Source of the DNA: Siphonodentalium dalli
Lineage: Eukaryota > Mollusca > Scaphopoda > Gadilida > Siphonodentaliidae
NCBI GenBank assembly: GCA_032622095.1
Contig: CP136063.1
Span: forward strand, 147,427,379-147,491,378
DNA: 64,000 nt
Reading direction: 5' to 3'
Shown: piece after piece, positions 11,782-24,755 of the stretch
Numbering within the stretch: the first letter of the stretch is position 1
Layout: each line of letters opens with the position of its first letter
Notes under the pieces: model-generated
Database searches by the model: none
What the model saw: only the letters and a program-made list of their open reading frames with translations
What the model was told of the DNA's origin: nothing
Position numbers and translations under genes: made by a program

Positions 11782-13675
11782 GTATTTTTCATTATACACT
11801 GTGAATGTTAATATCATATTACTTTCCCCTATTCCCAATATCAGTGGCTCAGTTTTCCCAAAGTCTGAGCCCAATTTTCTTTGTGTGTTCCCACACCTTC
11901 TTTTCCTTTAATTTATTTTTGGAACAGCCCTTTAGCTCATTGAATTTTGATGGGTGAAAATACCATGGTGTCACAGTACCACGTCTCGATAAAAAATATT
12001 ATTGGCTGTGTTAGAAATGTGGGGACTGGACTGATGACTTTCCATATGTAACCCATGAACTGTTTTCTCGAGCCAACAGTCTGGTGTGATAAGTTGTCTG
12101 GGCAGTATAAACTAGTAAATATGATATTAAATGTATTGAATGAAATTGATGGGAGAAAGCATTGATTAATCACATATTAACACGGAAGTGAAGTATCGTT
12201 TTTGTATGGAATTGATTGTTTTTGACTAATGACATTGTGATGATCATGTTTATAGCTACACTTGTCTCTGATTAATTATTACGACTGAGACTTCTCGACT
12301 GTGGACCGAGCATTGGCTTCCGATTTGTCTTGTTGAGCCATCATAAAATTAATTATAATTCCAAAATATTGATGCGAGTAGAACTGTATGAGGGCAAACA
12401 TTGGCTGGGATCACCCGACATCCGAGATAATTAATTAAAAATGTTGTAACGAATTTAGCAACGATGTCATCATTTTGATTTTATTATGGGGGACAGACTA
12501 TTGATCGCCTGCAGATGATTGGCTGAGTGAGTAGGTAATGGCACAACGAGCACGATTTCATTGAATTATTCACCAACGAGTCACACAGTATCGTGGCATG
12601 TCAACCGTGATGGAGGTCGCAGACTAAATTTCGTGTCGTTTGTCATTCAGTGAAATTGACTTCACAGTTGATCTCGCATGCAACACAGAAAATTAACTCA
12701 TACATAAATGATGCGTTCTCAGTCCCAGTGTCTTTGCAATCCCACAATCCCATCATGTGTCCACCTCAGTGCCCAGTTTTGGTGATGCATTATTCGATTG
12801 TGCGTGTCAATAATCGACCAGGACACTAGAGTTCAGACGTATTTGTGGTCATTTATTATTACGCATCATTGTTTTGGACAGTGGTCAAAGTAAAAATTAG
12901 ATTTGTTATTAACGTTATTAACGTTGAGCCCTATTACTGTGAAGATAGAATTGATTGGGATTCAACATTAGTTAACCCTACCATAGTTTGTGCTAGGTTC
13001 ATCATCTCTCAGTATTATTTGTTAATTATGAATATGATGCCTATCTTGAAAATTATTCTTTCACCATTTTTAAAGATGTATTCAGGGTTCTAGGCCTCCA
13101 GTTACAACAACAACATACAAAATCTAATTAACATCGTTTTCTGCTTTGATCTGTTGAAAACCAAATATGACATACCGGTATAAACTAGACCTATAAATTC
13201 TTACCAAAGAATAGAGTTTTGCAAAATTATGAAAAATTAACAAAATAATTGTTGGCGTCCTTCTAAAACATTGAAACCATTTGAAATAAATCTCCAGAAA
13301 ATTCACCATAAAAAAATAATGTCTTTCATGGAGCACGATCTTTCCAAACATGCTATTTTACACACCTGAACCTAAATCAAATGTAAAATAGCTTTCGTAA
13401 AAATTAGCCTGGAACCCTGAATACAACTTTAAAGATAAGTCTTTTATTCTGGCTAAATTTACAAATAAAACAGAATCCGATGATTTTTCCAAATTTAAAT
13501 TCAGGTGTGTAAACTAATTGGTTTGATGCAACAACAGTAATTTGAAAACAGGTTGCAACCTCCTAAAACTTGAGTCGTTTCCAGCAAAACCTTTTATGTC
13601 TCTCATTTTGACAGACCATATTTTAGTTTTCTCTAGAGGGGCAGTGGGTCACATTTCCCTACCTGATCCACGGAT
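11782..13675. other. Intron sequence without recognisable features
   Basis: AT-rich first part of the 33.6-kb intron. It contains only short open frames without domain signatures or splice support, and I see no transposon ends in it. Confidence 0.6.
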
Positions 13676-13684
13676 TAGTGACCG

Positions 13685-13996
13685 TCGCGAAATGCAAAAA
13701 CCGATACCGACCGATAACCGATACCGACCGATGACCGATTGTAATAAATTCATCGGTCATTCTATCTGTTCCATCGGTCATTCTATCTGTTCCATCGGTC
13801 ATTCTATCGCTTCCATCGGTCGTTTCATCGGTAATTCTATCGGTTCCATCGGTTATTCATCGGCGACTGTCAGTCGTGTTTTGGCGACGTCGCTGTAACG
13901 TCGTCGTATCAGTCGCCGATGAATAACCGATGGAACAGATGAATAACCGATGGAACCGATAGAATGACCGATGAAACGACCGATGGAAGCGATACT
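13685..13996. repeat. CATCGGT/ACCGATG repeat cluster forming a fold-back
   Basis: Tandem 'CATCGGTCATTCTATCTGTT' units run to about 13865. After a GC-rich centre (GGCGACGTCGCTGTAACGTC) the inverse units 'GATGGAACCGATAGAATGAC' follow, so the stretch can fold into a long hairpin. Confidence 0.8.
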
Positions 13997-14144
13997 CGTG
14001 CATATAACCTTGAAATCTATGCTTATAAAGTCAATTCAAATGACTATCGCGCTGAGCATAATATACATATTTATCCATGCACTGTAGTTTATCTATAGTT
14101 ATACACGCAAAATAGTGTTTGAGAGAAATCACTTACTATCATAG

Positions 14145-14440
14145 CCTAGTCCGATAGGCCTAGGTCTCAATCCGTAATTAGACATGTATTTATACCCATA
14201 CCGAGAAAGAATTTAATTGTGTTTATAAATGAATGCGTCATACTTTATCAGTTTATTTGTATAATCGCTACCTGACTTCCCCGCATTCAAATGACGGCAA
14301 CTTAATAGACTCAATTGTGAAGTTTTATGAAAACTTTCGGACAGTTGTCAAATGACCAGCTGTACGTAATAGGTCCTTCTGCATTGAAAACGATTGCATT
14401 GATCTTTGCCGACGAATCAGTCATGTTCGCGTGCTTACCG
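14145..14440. repeat. Direct duplication, copy 1
   Basis: This stretch, running from 'GATAGGCCTAGGTCTCAATC' to 'GATCTTTGCCGACGAATCAG', recurs with point differences and small indels at 15945-16265. The two lie about 1.8 kb apart inside the same element, so the element has an internal duplication or a nested insertion between the copies. Confidence 0.75.
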
Positions 14441-14983
14441 GAATACACATCTATTACTGTGCCACTGTGGGGTTCCTTTTAGGCACAAGATATTTTCGTT
14501 TTAATTATCTCAATCAAACACTCAATAATGCCATAATCCAACAATTTTATTTTAGAGGTTTTATAAAATATATGGATCATTGAAAGTGTAATAAAATGTT
14601 ACTTTATAGTTTGGAAGCGCCCCACCCGGACATTTACCGACCGGAAATTTCCCCACCCTGCTAATAAAATGCAGACATCAAACAATGTTTTGACTGATCA
14701 GTAAAGCCTAGTCAGTGAGGCCATCTCAAGCGATGTCAACTCAGCCGATGTAATGTTTTGACAGACACGAAAGCGTGTTCTGACAAACATGAAAGAGTGT
14801 TTTGACGATAGTTTGGGACATCAGTTAAAACAATGTTGTGACAATTATGATCACAGTATGAATTCTAGTGAGTGAACTCTAGACAGCTATATAACCTTAT
14901 CAAAGTTATCATGGAATCCCGGGGCCAGCCGCCCCAAAACACTCACTAAAAAAAAAAAAAAAAATGGAATCATATCTTCAATC

Positions 14984-15136
14984 ATGGAACTGATTAAGAA
15001 CAATCGTGGTGGTGACAAATTATGTTTCGAAGGTCATGCTTATACCAAAAAGAAAGTCAACAAATCGTCAATAAAATGGGAGTGTTCGCAGTGACGAGCT
15101 CTCACATGCAAGGGGTGTGTCACAACTGATGACGAG
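14984..15136 (+). pseudogene. Broken FLYWCH-type zinc-finger exon
   Basis: The frame from ATG at 14984 reads MELIKNNRGGDKLCF, EGHAYTKKKVNKSS, IKWECSQ, then an in-frame TGA at 15092-15094, then RALTCKGCVTTDDE up to a consensus donor GTAAGT at 15137. The G-x-x-L-x-x-x-G-x-x-Y spacing, the W-x-C and the C-x-G-x-x-T-T end match the FLYWCH zinc finger, a DNA-binding domain common in Mutator-like transposases and in domesticated genes of invertebrates. The stop sits where Arg is usual and is one transition from CGA. It lies in the large inverted-repeat element, so a relic of a transposase gene is the likeliest reading. A recoded or host gene is less likely. Confidence 0.65.
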
Positions 15137-15944
15137 GTAAGTCTCAATTTCCACGATGTTAATTCATTTTCTGAGAAACAGACATAAAGAGCGTTCTTAG
15201 TTAATTATCCAATAATATGTGCGCAAATTTCCATAAGGAGCATTTAATTTGATATGTTTTTAATATGTAAAAACTCAAAACATCGGGGCCTCATTACGCA
15301 CTGTCTTTAGGGAATTTCTGTATAAAAAAATGTTGTTTCGCTGCGAGAACAAAAAACAATTATATATATATATAATCTTGCGGAGAAGAACAAGCTTGCC
15401 GAGTTATGTATAAAATATAAAAATTTCACGTCCTCACATTTGCTGGGAATTCTACCCTGCATTTGGGTCTGCCAGCTGGTCAGCACGTTTATTTGGAGCC
15501 CGAGAGTAGTACCGTACCGGTACCTCAATATTGGAATGATAACACGGAAACATTGATTTGGTATTAACTATTTTATTTTATTTATTGAATTACAACTAGA
15601 TACCTATCCATCATTGGGTGTTTCGTTACCGTTTTTCCTTCGAAGTTTGGTGGACGGCTTGAATCCTTCCGTTGTGTCTGTGAATTTTCAACTTACCTGA
15701 GGCTGAGAAATAGACCTCAATGGGCTGGAATTTTACTCCATCTTTGGGTTAGCCTACCTGTGTTTAAGTTGCGTTATACACCGAAAATTACGGTATTATT
15801 ACTATTTACTTGTGTGTAACGGTGATTAATTGAATTTTTCTAAAACAATGGAAAATTTCCAATTTTGGTCTGTAAAGACACATTTTTCCCAATTCGAACG
15901 GACCCTGACCCATTCCCAAAATAGGCAAAAATCCCTGGGCCCGC

Positions 15945-16265
15945 GCACTATAGGCTTAGATCTCAATCAGTAATTAGATATTTATTTACCCGTATATATA
16001 CGGTAAAATAATCGAAGAATTGAATTGTGTTTATAAATGAATGCGTCATACTAGATCGCCTCATGACTTCCCGTTCGCGAAGTGTAATATTTCTTACGGA
16101 AGAATATTGACCTATATAGATTTTCGCGCAATCACGGCAACTTTAACAGACTCAATTGTGAAGATTTATGAAAACTTTCAGACAGTTGTCAAATGACACA
16201 CTGTAGTAGGGCCTAGTGCATTGAAAACGATTGCATTGATCTTTGCCGACGATTCACTGTCATTG
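15945..16265. repeat. Direct duplication, copy 2
   Basis: Diverged second copy of 14145-14440, sharing 'AATGCGTCATACT', 'GACTCAATTGTGAAG' and 'GCATTGATCTTTGCCGACGA' in the same order and orientation. Confidence 0.75.
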
Positions 16266-17039
16266 AATGTATAAAAATCGGTGCCAGAATTTTCTTCAGA
16301 ATGAAAAATAAAGAGCGTTTCTGCGTGATGAGGTATTTTTCGGCCGCGAAAGATTTTATGAATCTAAATATTTCAAATACGTTCAATGTCGTAGTTACCA
16401 TAAGACAAAGCCGCGGCAGCATGCAAGTGGACCTTTGATGAAACTTCAAAGGGAAAATCTAGGAGAAAGTGACATGTAATCATGTTCACTCAAACAAGAG
16501 TTACGATGTAGCAAATAATGTCGATTGCAACACAGTCGACGTCTGGGTGTATTCTGCCTGATGCACCTGGCGTTTGAGATATACAGACGTGCGCAAAAAT
16601 AACGGAGATTAACAATTTCCCATTCAAGGGTTTTACTCACTTTTTGTGGCAATATATGTAAACAATACTTTATGGATATATATAACAAAATAAAATGATG
16701 CATGGTTTATACACCAATTGAATAAAGCGTCCACATGGTTTGTTTATGTGGATTTGCAATAGACCGGATATGGATGATTAGAATTGTGCTAAATTAATCG
16801 GCTTTCCGGGAAACCAGTATGAGTGCACCGCTTCCCTTAGACGTTAAGAAAAGTCGTCGCAAACACAAAATCACCGTCGGGGCGAGTTATCTCCCGTCTA
16901 GTTGCTCCGTTTCCTTCGTGGACACATGCATTCGAATGCTGGTAGCTGGTGACGGATTATTACCTGTACGTTTATCTGGATGCGAAGAGCGATAGTCATA
17001 GCACTGGCTTACAAACATGACGTTATGGCGTCGTAATTT

Positions 17040-17235
17040 AAGTCCATCGGTCAACCATCGGTTATTTTGAACGTCGTCATCGGTCGACCGATGTACGCCA
17101 TCGGTCAAATGATGTACGCCATCGGTCGAACCATCGGTCGTTTTTCACGTCGGTCGGATCTGTCGACCGATGATTTAACCGATGTACATCGGCTATCGGT
17201 CGGTTATCGGTCGGTATCGGTTTTTGCATTTCGCT
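17040..17235. repeat. CATCGGTC repeats at right end of the 3.6-kb element
   Basis: Multiple CATCGGTC, ACCGATGTACGCCATCGG and TATCGGTCGG motifs, the inverse partners of the left-end cluster at 13685-13996. Confidence 0.8.
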
Positions 17236-18186
17236 ACGGTCCATTAGTGCCTACACCACCGAGTATCTCCCTCTAAATAAAACCAACAGGCAACTTGGAC
17301 AAACGAAAATTTGCCAATGTTGACCACTAGTGAATTTTTTTAAGGAAAAATAATATTTTCAAGGATGCACACATTGATAGTTATTGTCTATTCTGAAAGA
17401 TATCGAAGTGGACAATTCTAAAGGTCTTCTTTGATTCTGCATGGTTACCTCACAATTACGTTGTCAAATAAAGCATGTTATTTTGATGCTATCTCGATTT
17501 GTCCTGATCATAAAAACCTTGCATTTTGTAAAAACTAAAAACACAGTTGCGATTCCTTTAATTAAATTCAGAATTCGGGCTTATAAAGGTATGTGCTGAA
17601 TTACTAATTTTGGATAATTGCAGATTATTGCATGGACTGAGATTTTCCCCGCCCCACCCCCCCCCCCAGTACACGTGGGTGTATAAGAAACAGAAAGGGA
17701 ACTATTATTGTCTTGAGAGCAAAGTGTATTCATTGTGACAGCTAAACATAAGTTTGTTTCTTGAAAATGATGGAAAAAAGTGTTGTTGTCTCAGTGGCAC
17801 TCTCACTTTATATCTGACTATAGACAAGCCATTCTCTGGAATGTGCCCTCCCCCTTTGCCCTTGGTTTCTTTCAGTACCCCTGTCCTTCGTGGCTGTAAT
17901 TGTGGAGAACTCCTACATTGGACAGGATTAGAATGAGAAACTTCTAACTTTGCCCGTCAAGCACAACTGGCTGTAAATGTCTGTGCTCGATGTTGTGAAA
18001 TATTTTCCAGTATTGAGACGGCTATGTCCTATTTCCAAATGAAGGCTGCGCAACATTCCACAGTGGTTTCGTATAGTTGTCATTGAGACACAAAATTTTC
18101 CATAATATAGTCAGTATAATTTGAGATTATGTTACAATGCACGCTCAATATGATGTGGAGTTTATCAACAGAATATAGTTAAATTA

Positions 18187-18399
18187 CAGTAATTCCCTAA
18201 ATAATCAGCTCCTTAACCACAGCAGAATTATGGGTAATTTTTCAGGATTTAGTCGGAAATATGGCTTGTTGCCATTCATCGGAAAGCTCTCATTGAGTGC
18301 TTTCCAATGAATGGCAACAAGCCATATTTCTGACTAAATCCTGAAAAATTACCCATAATTCTGCTGTAGTTAAGGAGTCGATTATTTAGGGCACTACTG
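18187..18399. mobile_element. Family A hairpin MITE, full copy
   Basis: A 213-bp near-perfect palindrome starting CAGTAATTCCCTAAATAATC and ending in the inverse, flanked by TA on both sides. The arms meet near a short loop around 'AAAGCTCTCATTGAGTGCTTT'. TA flanks and size suggest a Tc1/mariner-type MITE. The same element recurs at 29624, 49877 and 61650, with half copies at 19606 and 29101. Confidence 0.88.
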
Positions 18400-19605
18400 T
18401 ATGTTAGAATGTGTGAAGGGTCAATGAGTTGATCTCTGATAATACAGCTACTGTTTTAATTTTCATCTGAGAAGTCCAAACACACATGATGCACAGACAT
18501 TCCATTATGAGTCATGCAGAGTAATGCATATCAGTTTTCATCTCTGATTTCGCACAATGTCAAACACAGACAGAAAAAATTAGCTCATTTTCATGGAAGT
18601 GACGACATTGCAGTGTTGCACCAGAGCCAATTTGCCTGTAGAGATTGTACAAAACAAGGATGGAAGATGATAATGACATCTGGTCACAGGGAACAGCTAA
18701 CCTAGAGGGAGAGATGGTGGTTACTTGTCATTGGGAGAAGTGACTTGATTCTATGTTTGATAATTTTCAATTGTGCCTGAATATATGCAGAACCATTTCG
18801 TTCTATAACCCAGTAGGTGCTATCCATGAAAATTATTATTATTCACTGAGCATGCTACTCAACATTAATTTTATGTTGTGATTATATAACTGTAATTATG
18901 TAGGGTATCTTCTATGACTCTCCAGTAGTGTGGCTGGTTCATTGACCTATGTGAATGATATGAATAAGGCCAAAACAAAAAACCTCTTTGTTTCCGATAC
19001 CCTGCCTGGCTGAAATTTTCTTGCCTGCCTCAAATTTTGTTTTCAATTTTCTCCATAAAGCTAGTCTAAATATATAGTTAACTGTCAGAGTGTCAATGTG
19101 AATATTTATCATTTTCCCAATCACAGAAAGCAAAAATAAGTGGTCATTAAGCTCAACATTGGTAGAGATCTTACTGCAGAATGAATGAACAAGGGACAAC
19201 ATGTTTTTATCCAAGGTTTAAAAAAAAAAATATCAGCCAAAAAAAAAAAAATCCTTGTCTGCCTTCCTGGAAAATTTTCCCAATGCTATCGGAAACAGAG
19301 AAGTTTTTTGTTTTAGCCTAACATATATATATGAATAACACATTGACAGACCCAGGCCTGTTCTTGGTAGTGCCTAATAAATTCCACTACACCTTGAGGA
19401 GGGGTTCAAGATTTATCACATAATGCCTCATCCACATAATAATACCATCAACAGGAAAAGAACAAGTCAAGTTTGAAGATTTTTGAGTAAATTAATATTT
19501 GGTATCTCTCAAATGTTTTCTCTCCAATTTTCAAGGACAAACAGCATAATGATATTAAAACAATATTTTTGTTATTAACATATTCTACTGTTGGCTTGGT
19601 ATAAT

Positions 19606-19700
19606 GGGTGAATGGCAAGAAGCCGTATGTCCAAATAATTCCTGAAAAATTGCCCATAATTCTGCTATGGTTATGGAGTCGATTATTTAGGGCATTACTG
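19606..19700. mobile_element. Family A MITE, half copy
   Basis: Only one arm is present, from 'GAATGGCAAGAAGCC' to 'GGGCATTACTG' followed by TA. The other arm is missing, so this copy has lost its hairpin. Confidence 0.8.
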
Positions 19701-19860
19701 TACCATGGGGGACGATCTCCTCTCACCATATGGAATATTATAGTCTGTTACTGCTTTACGGGCAAAGTTAGAAGTTTTGAGTCTAAACCTCTCCATTATT
19801 TTAAGGCTTGGCAACAGTGTAATCTCTTAACTCTTTTATTATGGGAGCTTATTATTAAAA

Positions 19861-20095
19861 TCCTGTGCCAGTGCATTGTCTTATATATATGCGAGTCTGC
19901 AATAGGGACCTTCACAATATGCAATATATAAGAGAATGCACTGGCTTTACAAGGTAAATATTGTTAGGGCTAATGTATTCTCTTATATATTGCAAGGCTC
20001 CCTATGGGAGACTCGCATATATAAGAGAATGCATTGGCACATGGTTTTCGCAAAATTTCAGGAAGCTCCAGTCATGGAAGGGTTAAAGACTCTAG
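19861..20095. mobile_element. Family B 'TCTTATATATGCGAG' hairpin element
   Basis: Begins near CCTGTGCCAGTGCATTGTC and holds four copies of the GCATTCTCTTATATA motif in alternating orientation, with 'GGCTCCCTATGGGAGACTCG' in a loop. The tail reads GGCACATGGTTTTCGC and 'CAGTCATGGAAGGGTTAA'. Related copies are at 24702/27848, 36534, 37354, 46821, 60313 and 63174. Superfamily unknown. Confidence 0.8.
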
Positions 20096-21354
20096 TCAAA
20101 ATACAAGGGGTTAATATTCCCAAATCTTTATAGCAATCAGTCGTTTTAATACCAGTACCTCCACCTCTAGTGCTACCAGACCATTGGACATGTGTGGCCA
20201 GCACACCTCAATACTTTATGCCTATTAAATATGATTGCCTTCAATCTTAGGGACTCATATTCCTCTGACTTGATAAGTTCTGGAACCTGCGCATGTAGAT
20301 GGGTGATAAAACTTCAAAGAATCTTTTACTGAGCTGGCGCATGTCGCTATAATTTCCTGTCATAATTGAACTTCAAACCGCTACTTACCCTTCTGTTTAT
20401 ATCATCGCAGGGTGGCATGTGGTTATCATCAGGGGTAATTCGGTACCTGGCTTCTGAAGATCCACCTCCTTCTCACACAGTTACCTTGTGACATTTGCAC
20501 TACTATTGTCCTTATTCCTACAGCTGCATAAAACTATTTGTTCAAAGACATGTCTCTCATCACACGGCCAGAATCTCACCTCTGTTTTTTCCCAATCATT
20601 ATCTCCCTGAGTTCAGGTCAGCAAACCCAGGTGTATACAGTATGGGATGCCTGCATGATTTATCCCAATAAAAGTGTTTTACCTTTCTTTATATTATTAG
20701 TCATCACTAGGGGTCAGTTGCATAATTTTGAATTTTGTGAAGTATTTTAAAACTAACAATTTTTGTCTGAAATATTTATGAACTTCTTTTAAAAACACAA
20801 AGAAAATGAATAATTGTGTGTTCTCATGTGCATCTGCCATCACATAATGAGAGTCTTCCCCCTTTATATCAAGAATATTTATTTGCAAACTAATTCACAG
20901 TTTCCAACTATTTCCTTATTTTAAGATTATCTACATGCCCTTTATTTTCATAATAAAGTTTTTAAAAGCTGGTTGTAAATAAAAAAACATATTCTTACTG
21001 GGAGAATAAACATTTAAAACAGGGAAGAACTATTGGGGAAGAAGAAACAAAGTGTTTACCATACTAAAGTTTATTAAATAAAGGTCTGTTGAATGTGGTC
21101 ATGATAAATGACAAGAATTGTTTTCATTACTCAAGTACAACTATTTTTTTCTCTAAAATGATAAAAGTAATACTTAGAACTAATTAAATACTGAAACACA
21201 CAATTGAGTTCTATCTTGTCTCATAATCATGAATATTTTGCCGCCACTTTTAATTTATGACTTTGTATGTTATAGAATTATTATATACCCACTTTTTGAA
21301 GAAAAATTGGGGGTTATACTCGATTGACTACATCCGTCCATTTGTCCATTGTCC

Positions 21355-21905
21355 GGACGTGCATATATCTCAGCCTTGGGTTATCATATCTAAATGAAAA
21401 TTGGTATGAATGTTTGCCATCATGACTGCTTTCAAATGACTGTCTGAACGTTTTCCATTCTAGAGTCATCCTTTGTTTATCTGGAAATGTTTTTTTTGTC
21501 CGTGCAGATATCTCAACCGTGGGTTATCAGATCTAAAAAAATTGTATGGAGGTTCACCATCATAAATGTTTTCAAAAGATGATCAACTGACGCTGTTCAC
21601 ATTTTCCGTTCTAGAGTTATCTTTCTTTAATTATCTTGAAATATTGAGCTTTTTGTCCATCTGAACAGATATATCAGCCATTGGATATTGGAACTGGATG
21701 AAATTTGGAATGTAGGTTTACCGTCACGACTGCTTTAAAAAGAGGGGCAAATGACATTGTTTGCATTTTCCATTCTTGAGTTATCCTTCTTTGTTTATCT
21801 GGAAATCTGTGTTTTTCGTCCATCCACGCAGCTACATGTATCTTAGGTATGGGTTATCAGATCTGAATGAAATTTTGTATGGAGGTTTGCCATCACGACT
21901 TTTGT
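21355..21905. repeat. Degenerate tandem repeat, about 150-bp unit
   Basis: Four diverged units share 'ATCTCAGCC', 'GGGTTATCAGATCT', 'TATGGAGGTTCACCATCA', 'TTTTCCATTCTAGAGT' and 'CTTTGTTTATCTGGAAAT'. The same unit forms a second array at 58365-58830. Flanking TATACCCACTT- and TTTGGGTATG-like sequences may be element ends. Confidence 0.75.
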
Positions 21906-23116
21906 CCGTCCGGCTCTCTACTGAATGTTTTTTAACCATTATTTTAATAACTGATCTTAAGGGGGAGAGAATTGCAGAGGTCCTCAGTATTTGAGTTACT
22001 ACCCTACCATATTTGAATTTGCCACCATTTGGGTATGGCAGCACCGCCAGCGCAATCCTTTTGTTAAACACAGTATATGTGCTAGAACTTCAAATCTGAG
22101 GATATAATTTATCATAAGTGTGATATATAGAAAATATTTTCTTGTATTAGTAACCACAAACAACAGACATTTACCTTAGTTTATATATTTCTGTTCCTAC
22201 AATTAACATCATCATGAAAAAGTGGACCACAATGGCCTTTTATAATGAGAAAGAGGATATTACCAGCTGCACAGTTCAAATTATTCTCAAAGCTTATGTG
22301 ACTTACTCTAACTTTTCAGGTGTTTGGAGAGGGGTGGGTGGTCCCTGTGACATATATAATAGTAAGATGCATGGTGCTTTAGGCCATCATAAGCCATCCA
22401 AAGCAAAACTGGTTCAGTTCCCACTGAGCATGGATTTGTGATCCACGCAAAGGGCGGGAAACCTTAATCATGTATCTAAACGAATTTGTCAGTTTCTTTC
22501 TGGAGGTTGGTAGTTTCTACTTTAATTGGAGTAATATCCCTTTGAAGTTAACCCTCTGCATGATTCACTAATAAGCCTGATGTCATTATATGGCCTCCTG
22601 GCTAAAATGATGGTAAACACTAACATATCAATCATTCAATCAATTCCAATTTTATGTTTAAATAAATGTTCTAGTATTTCTCAAATAAGAGAGCTGAATA
22701 GGATGGCTATTTTAAGTAGGATTGCTTGTAATTATCACGGCTGTTACCATGTCTGCAAGAAAATGGTTACATACATCGTGGAAATAGACACACTTGAGAC
22801 CGAGACAGTCCTGACATTTATTGTCATGTCTATGCATGGCTTTTCTTACTTAAGATATATAACAGAACATCATTTGCACATGTTAGTATGTGTCTATAGA
22901 AAGCGGAGAACAACACCCATCAGATGCGTATGTGCTGATGTCTCCCACAAGACAATATAATTAGCCTTATACCCTACATGACACATTTCTCTGTCATTTC
23001 TTATGAAGTATACCTGGCATAATGCGTTGTTACTCATAGAGCAGTAATCTGGGTGTAGGGAGATTAGGTGGCGGTGGAACTTAGGTGCGCACTCTTATCT
23101 GTCAAAGGAGGCCATG

Positions 23117-23226
23117 CTTAAATATGTATGTGTGCTCCCGATTATCTTAAATATGTATGTGTGCTCCCGATTATCTTAAATATGTATGTGTGCTCCCGAT
23201 TATCTTAAATATGTATGTGTGCTCCC
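23117..23226. repeat. 29-bp tandem repeat, nearly four copies
   Basis: The unit CTTAAATATGTATGTGTGCT plus CCCGATTAT repeats without mismatch three times, then a fourth copy breaks off after GCTCCC. The lack of divergence implies recent expansion. Confidence 0.95.
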
Positions 23227-24493
23227 TAATCGTGAAGATGTTGTGATACTTTTATCATCTGTTGTGCCTACAGCTGATACCAAAAATTACAGTTGAATCT
23301 ATACCTGATTTAAGTTTTGAGTGAAAGCATGCATAGATTACTGCACAGTATTTATATGAATGCTGCTGATAAAAGTTCATCATGCATTTGCATCCAATTG
23401 AATTGTCACTGACACCCTTAAAGATGTGATCTCCCTTTCCTGAACTTTTTATACAGATTCAGTATATAAGTTAATAATATTTGAGTCGGCAACTCCCAAA
23501 TCAAAAGATTCTGTCACCAGAAATAGATTTTTCTTCAATGTTTTCCACACTAAGATTGGGACAGCAATCGTCACTATTTTTAGAGCAATACACTGAAAAC
23601 ATCTCTCTATCTTCAGTTGACATTACATTTAAGTATTTACATTTTGTGTGTGTGTTCAGATGTCGTACAACTGATGTGATTGTATTTTTTGGCAATAATA
23701 GTTGAACATTGCTCACTTTCAGTGGGCACTGCCCATGTAATTAAATAATTGTTTGATTATTGGAATAAGCTAACAATATGACTTTAAAATTGGGTCTTTA
23801 CATTTTACACAAAATGTGTTTTATTTTCTATTGAGTTGGCAATGCAAATGATTTTATTTGGTAGTAGCATAATGAATATTTGGTGGAATTTATAGTGGAA
23901 CAGTTGATCTTTTAATAACAGAAAATCTGGCATTTATGTTGATTTACAGTACATTGATGCACCCCTACTGTGTACCTATTTAACACTGTTTGAGCATTCA
24001 GCCCTCTCCGTGAATGTGTTAGGGTAGTTGGTACTTTATAGAAATCACTCATGACTTGTATGTCATCTCCTATTAATTGGTTTATATGTTTTCTTCTCTT
24101 CCAATGTGTTTTTGATTCCAGAGTCCCCTGAACACTAGGGTTTCATCCTAGCCCAACCAAACAGTTAGTAATTTGTTTTTATTATTCTGGGGTCCCACAA
24201 CACTGGGATTGTATCCCAGCCCAATGATACAATCAGCAATGTGTGTTTGTCATAGACTCTAATTTGTTGATACCTTACACCATTATGGCTGCCTTCTTGT
24301 CATAACTTGTTTATAAACAAGTGAAATTCAAGGGCTGACACATCAGAAATTTGTAATCAAACCATTGACACATCCATGCTGGATGTTATTCAATATTTGT
24401 GTGAAATTGTCATTAAATTATTTTCTATTAACTTGAGAAGTGGAAACCCAGTAGTTAGATCATACATAGAAAAATTAGGGGGATATATATGTT

Positions 24494-24700
24494 TAACCCT
24501 TTATATACTAAATACTCATTGGTCAGTCATTGAACTTATTATCTGAACATTTCCCTCCAATGAATGGGAATCTTTCTGTACTTCTATTATATGCAGTCTG
24601 ATTATTTTTTTTCTGAAATCTCCTCCAAATTAATAATACATCATTCCAATGTATACTGTTATAAGTGATGGGGAGTTTTCATTTAGCATAGATATGGTTA
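24494..24700. repeat. Family P dispersed repeat
   Basis: Carries 'TATACTAAATACTCATTGG', 'GAACTTATTATCTGAACATT' and 'CATTCCAATGTATACTGTTA' in order, ending 'CATTTAGCATAG'. A second long copy is at 59336-59592, and partial copies are at 8306-8371, 10066-10156 and 36893-37045 (the last one palindromic). Confidence 0.65.
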
Positions 24701-24701
24701 T

Positions 24702-24755
24702 AACCCTTTCATGATGGGAGCTGCACGTGTGCAGCATTAAAGATCCTGTGCTTGT
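24702..24755. mobile_element. Family B element, left part (split copy)
   Basis: Reads AACCCTTTCATGATGGGAGC to 'GCATTAAAGATCCTGTG' and is then cut by the hAT element at 24756. The right part resumes at 27848 with 'GCATAGGGAGCCTCAC'. An intact relative in inverse orientation at 36660-36700 shows the uninterrupted order. Confidence 0.8.

Larger units (their letters stand above)
13676..17246. mobile_element. 3.6-kb inverted-repeat element with CCGAT-rich ends
   Basis: The left end reads ACCGTCGCGAAATGCAAAAA and continues with CCGATACCGACCGATAACCG repeats. The right end is its inverse, finishing 'TTTTTGCATTTCGCTACGG'. Each end carries many CCGATG/CATCGG motifs, including a large fold-back around 13740-13995. 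Inside are a long direct duplication and a broken FLYWCH exon. A target duplication is not clear, so the superfamily is left open. Confidence 0.7.
17247..24493. other. Intron with repeats listed separately
   Basis: Apart from the listed A, B and tandem repeats, the stretches 17247-18186, 18402-19605, 20096-21354, 21906-23116 and 23227-24493 hold nothing I recognise. A poly-C run lies near 17658. Confidence 0.5.

Noticed and set aside
19861-20095. TATATAAGAG motifs as promoters
   Set aside because: They are the arms of the family B hairpin repeated many times in the window, with no gene start nearby.
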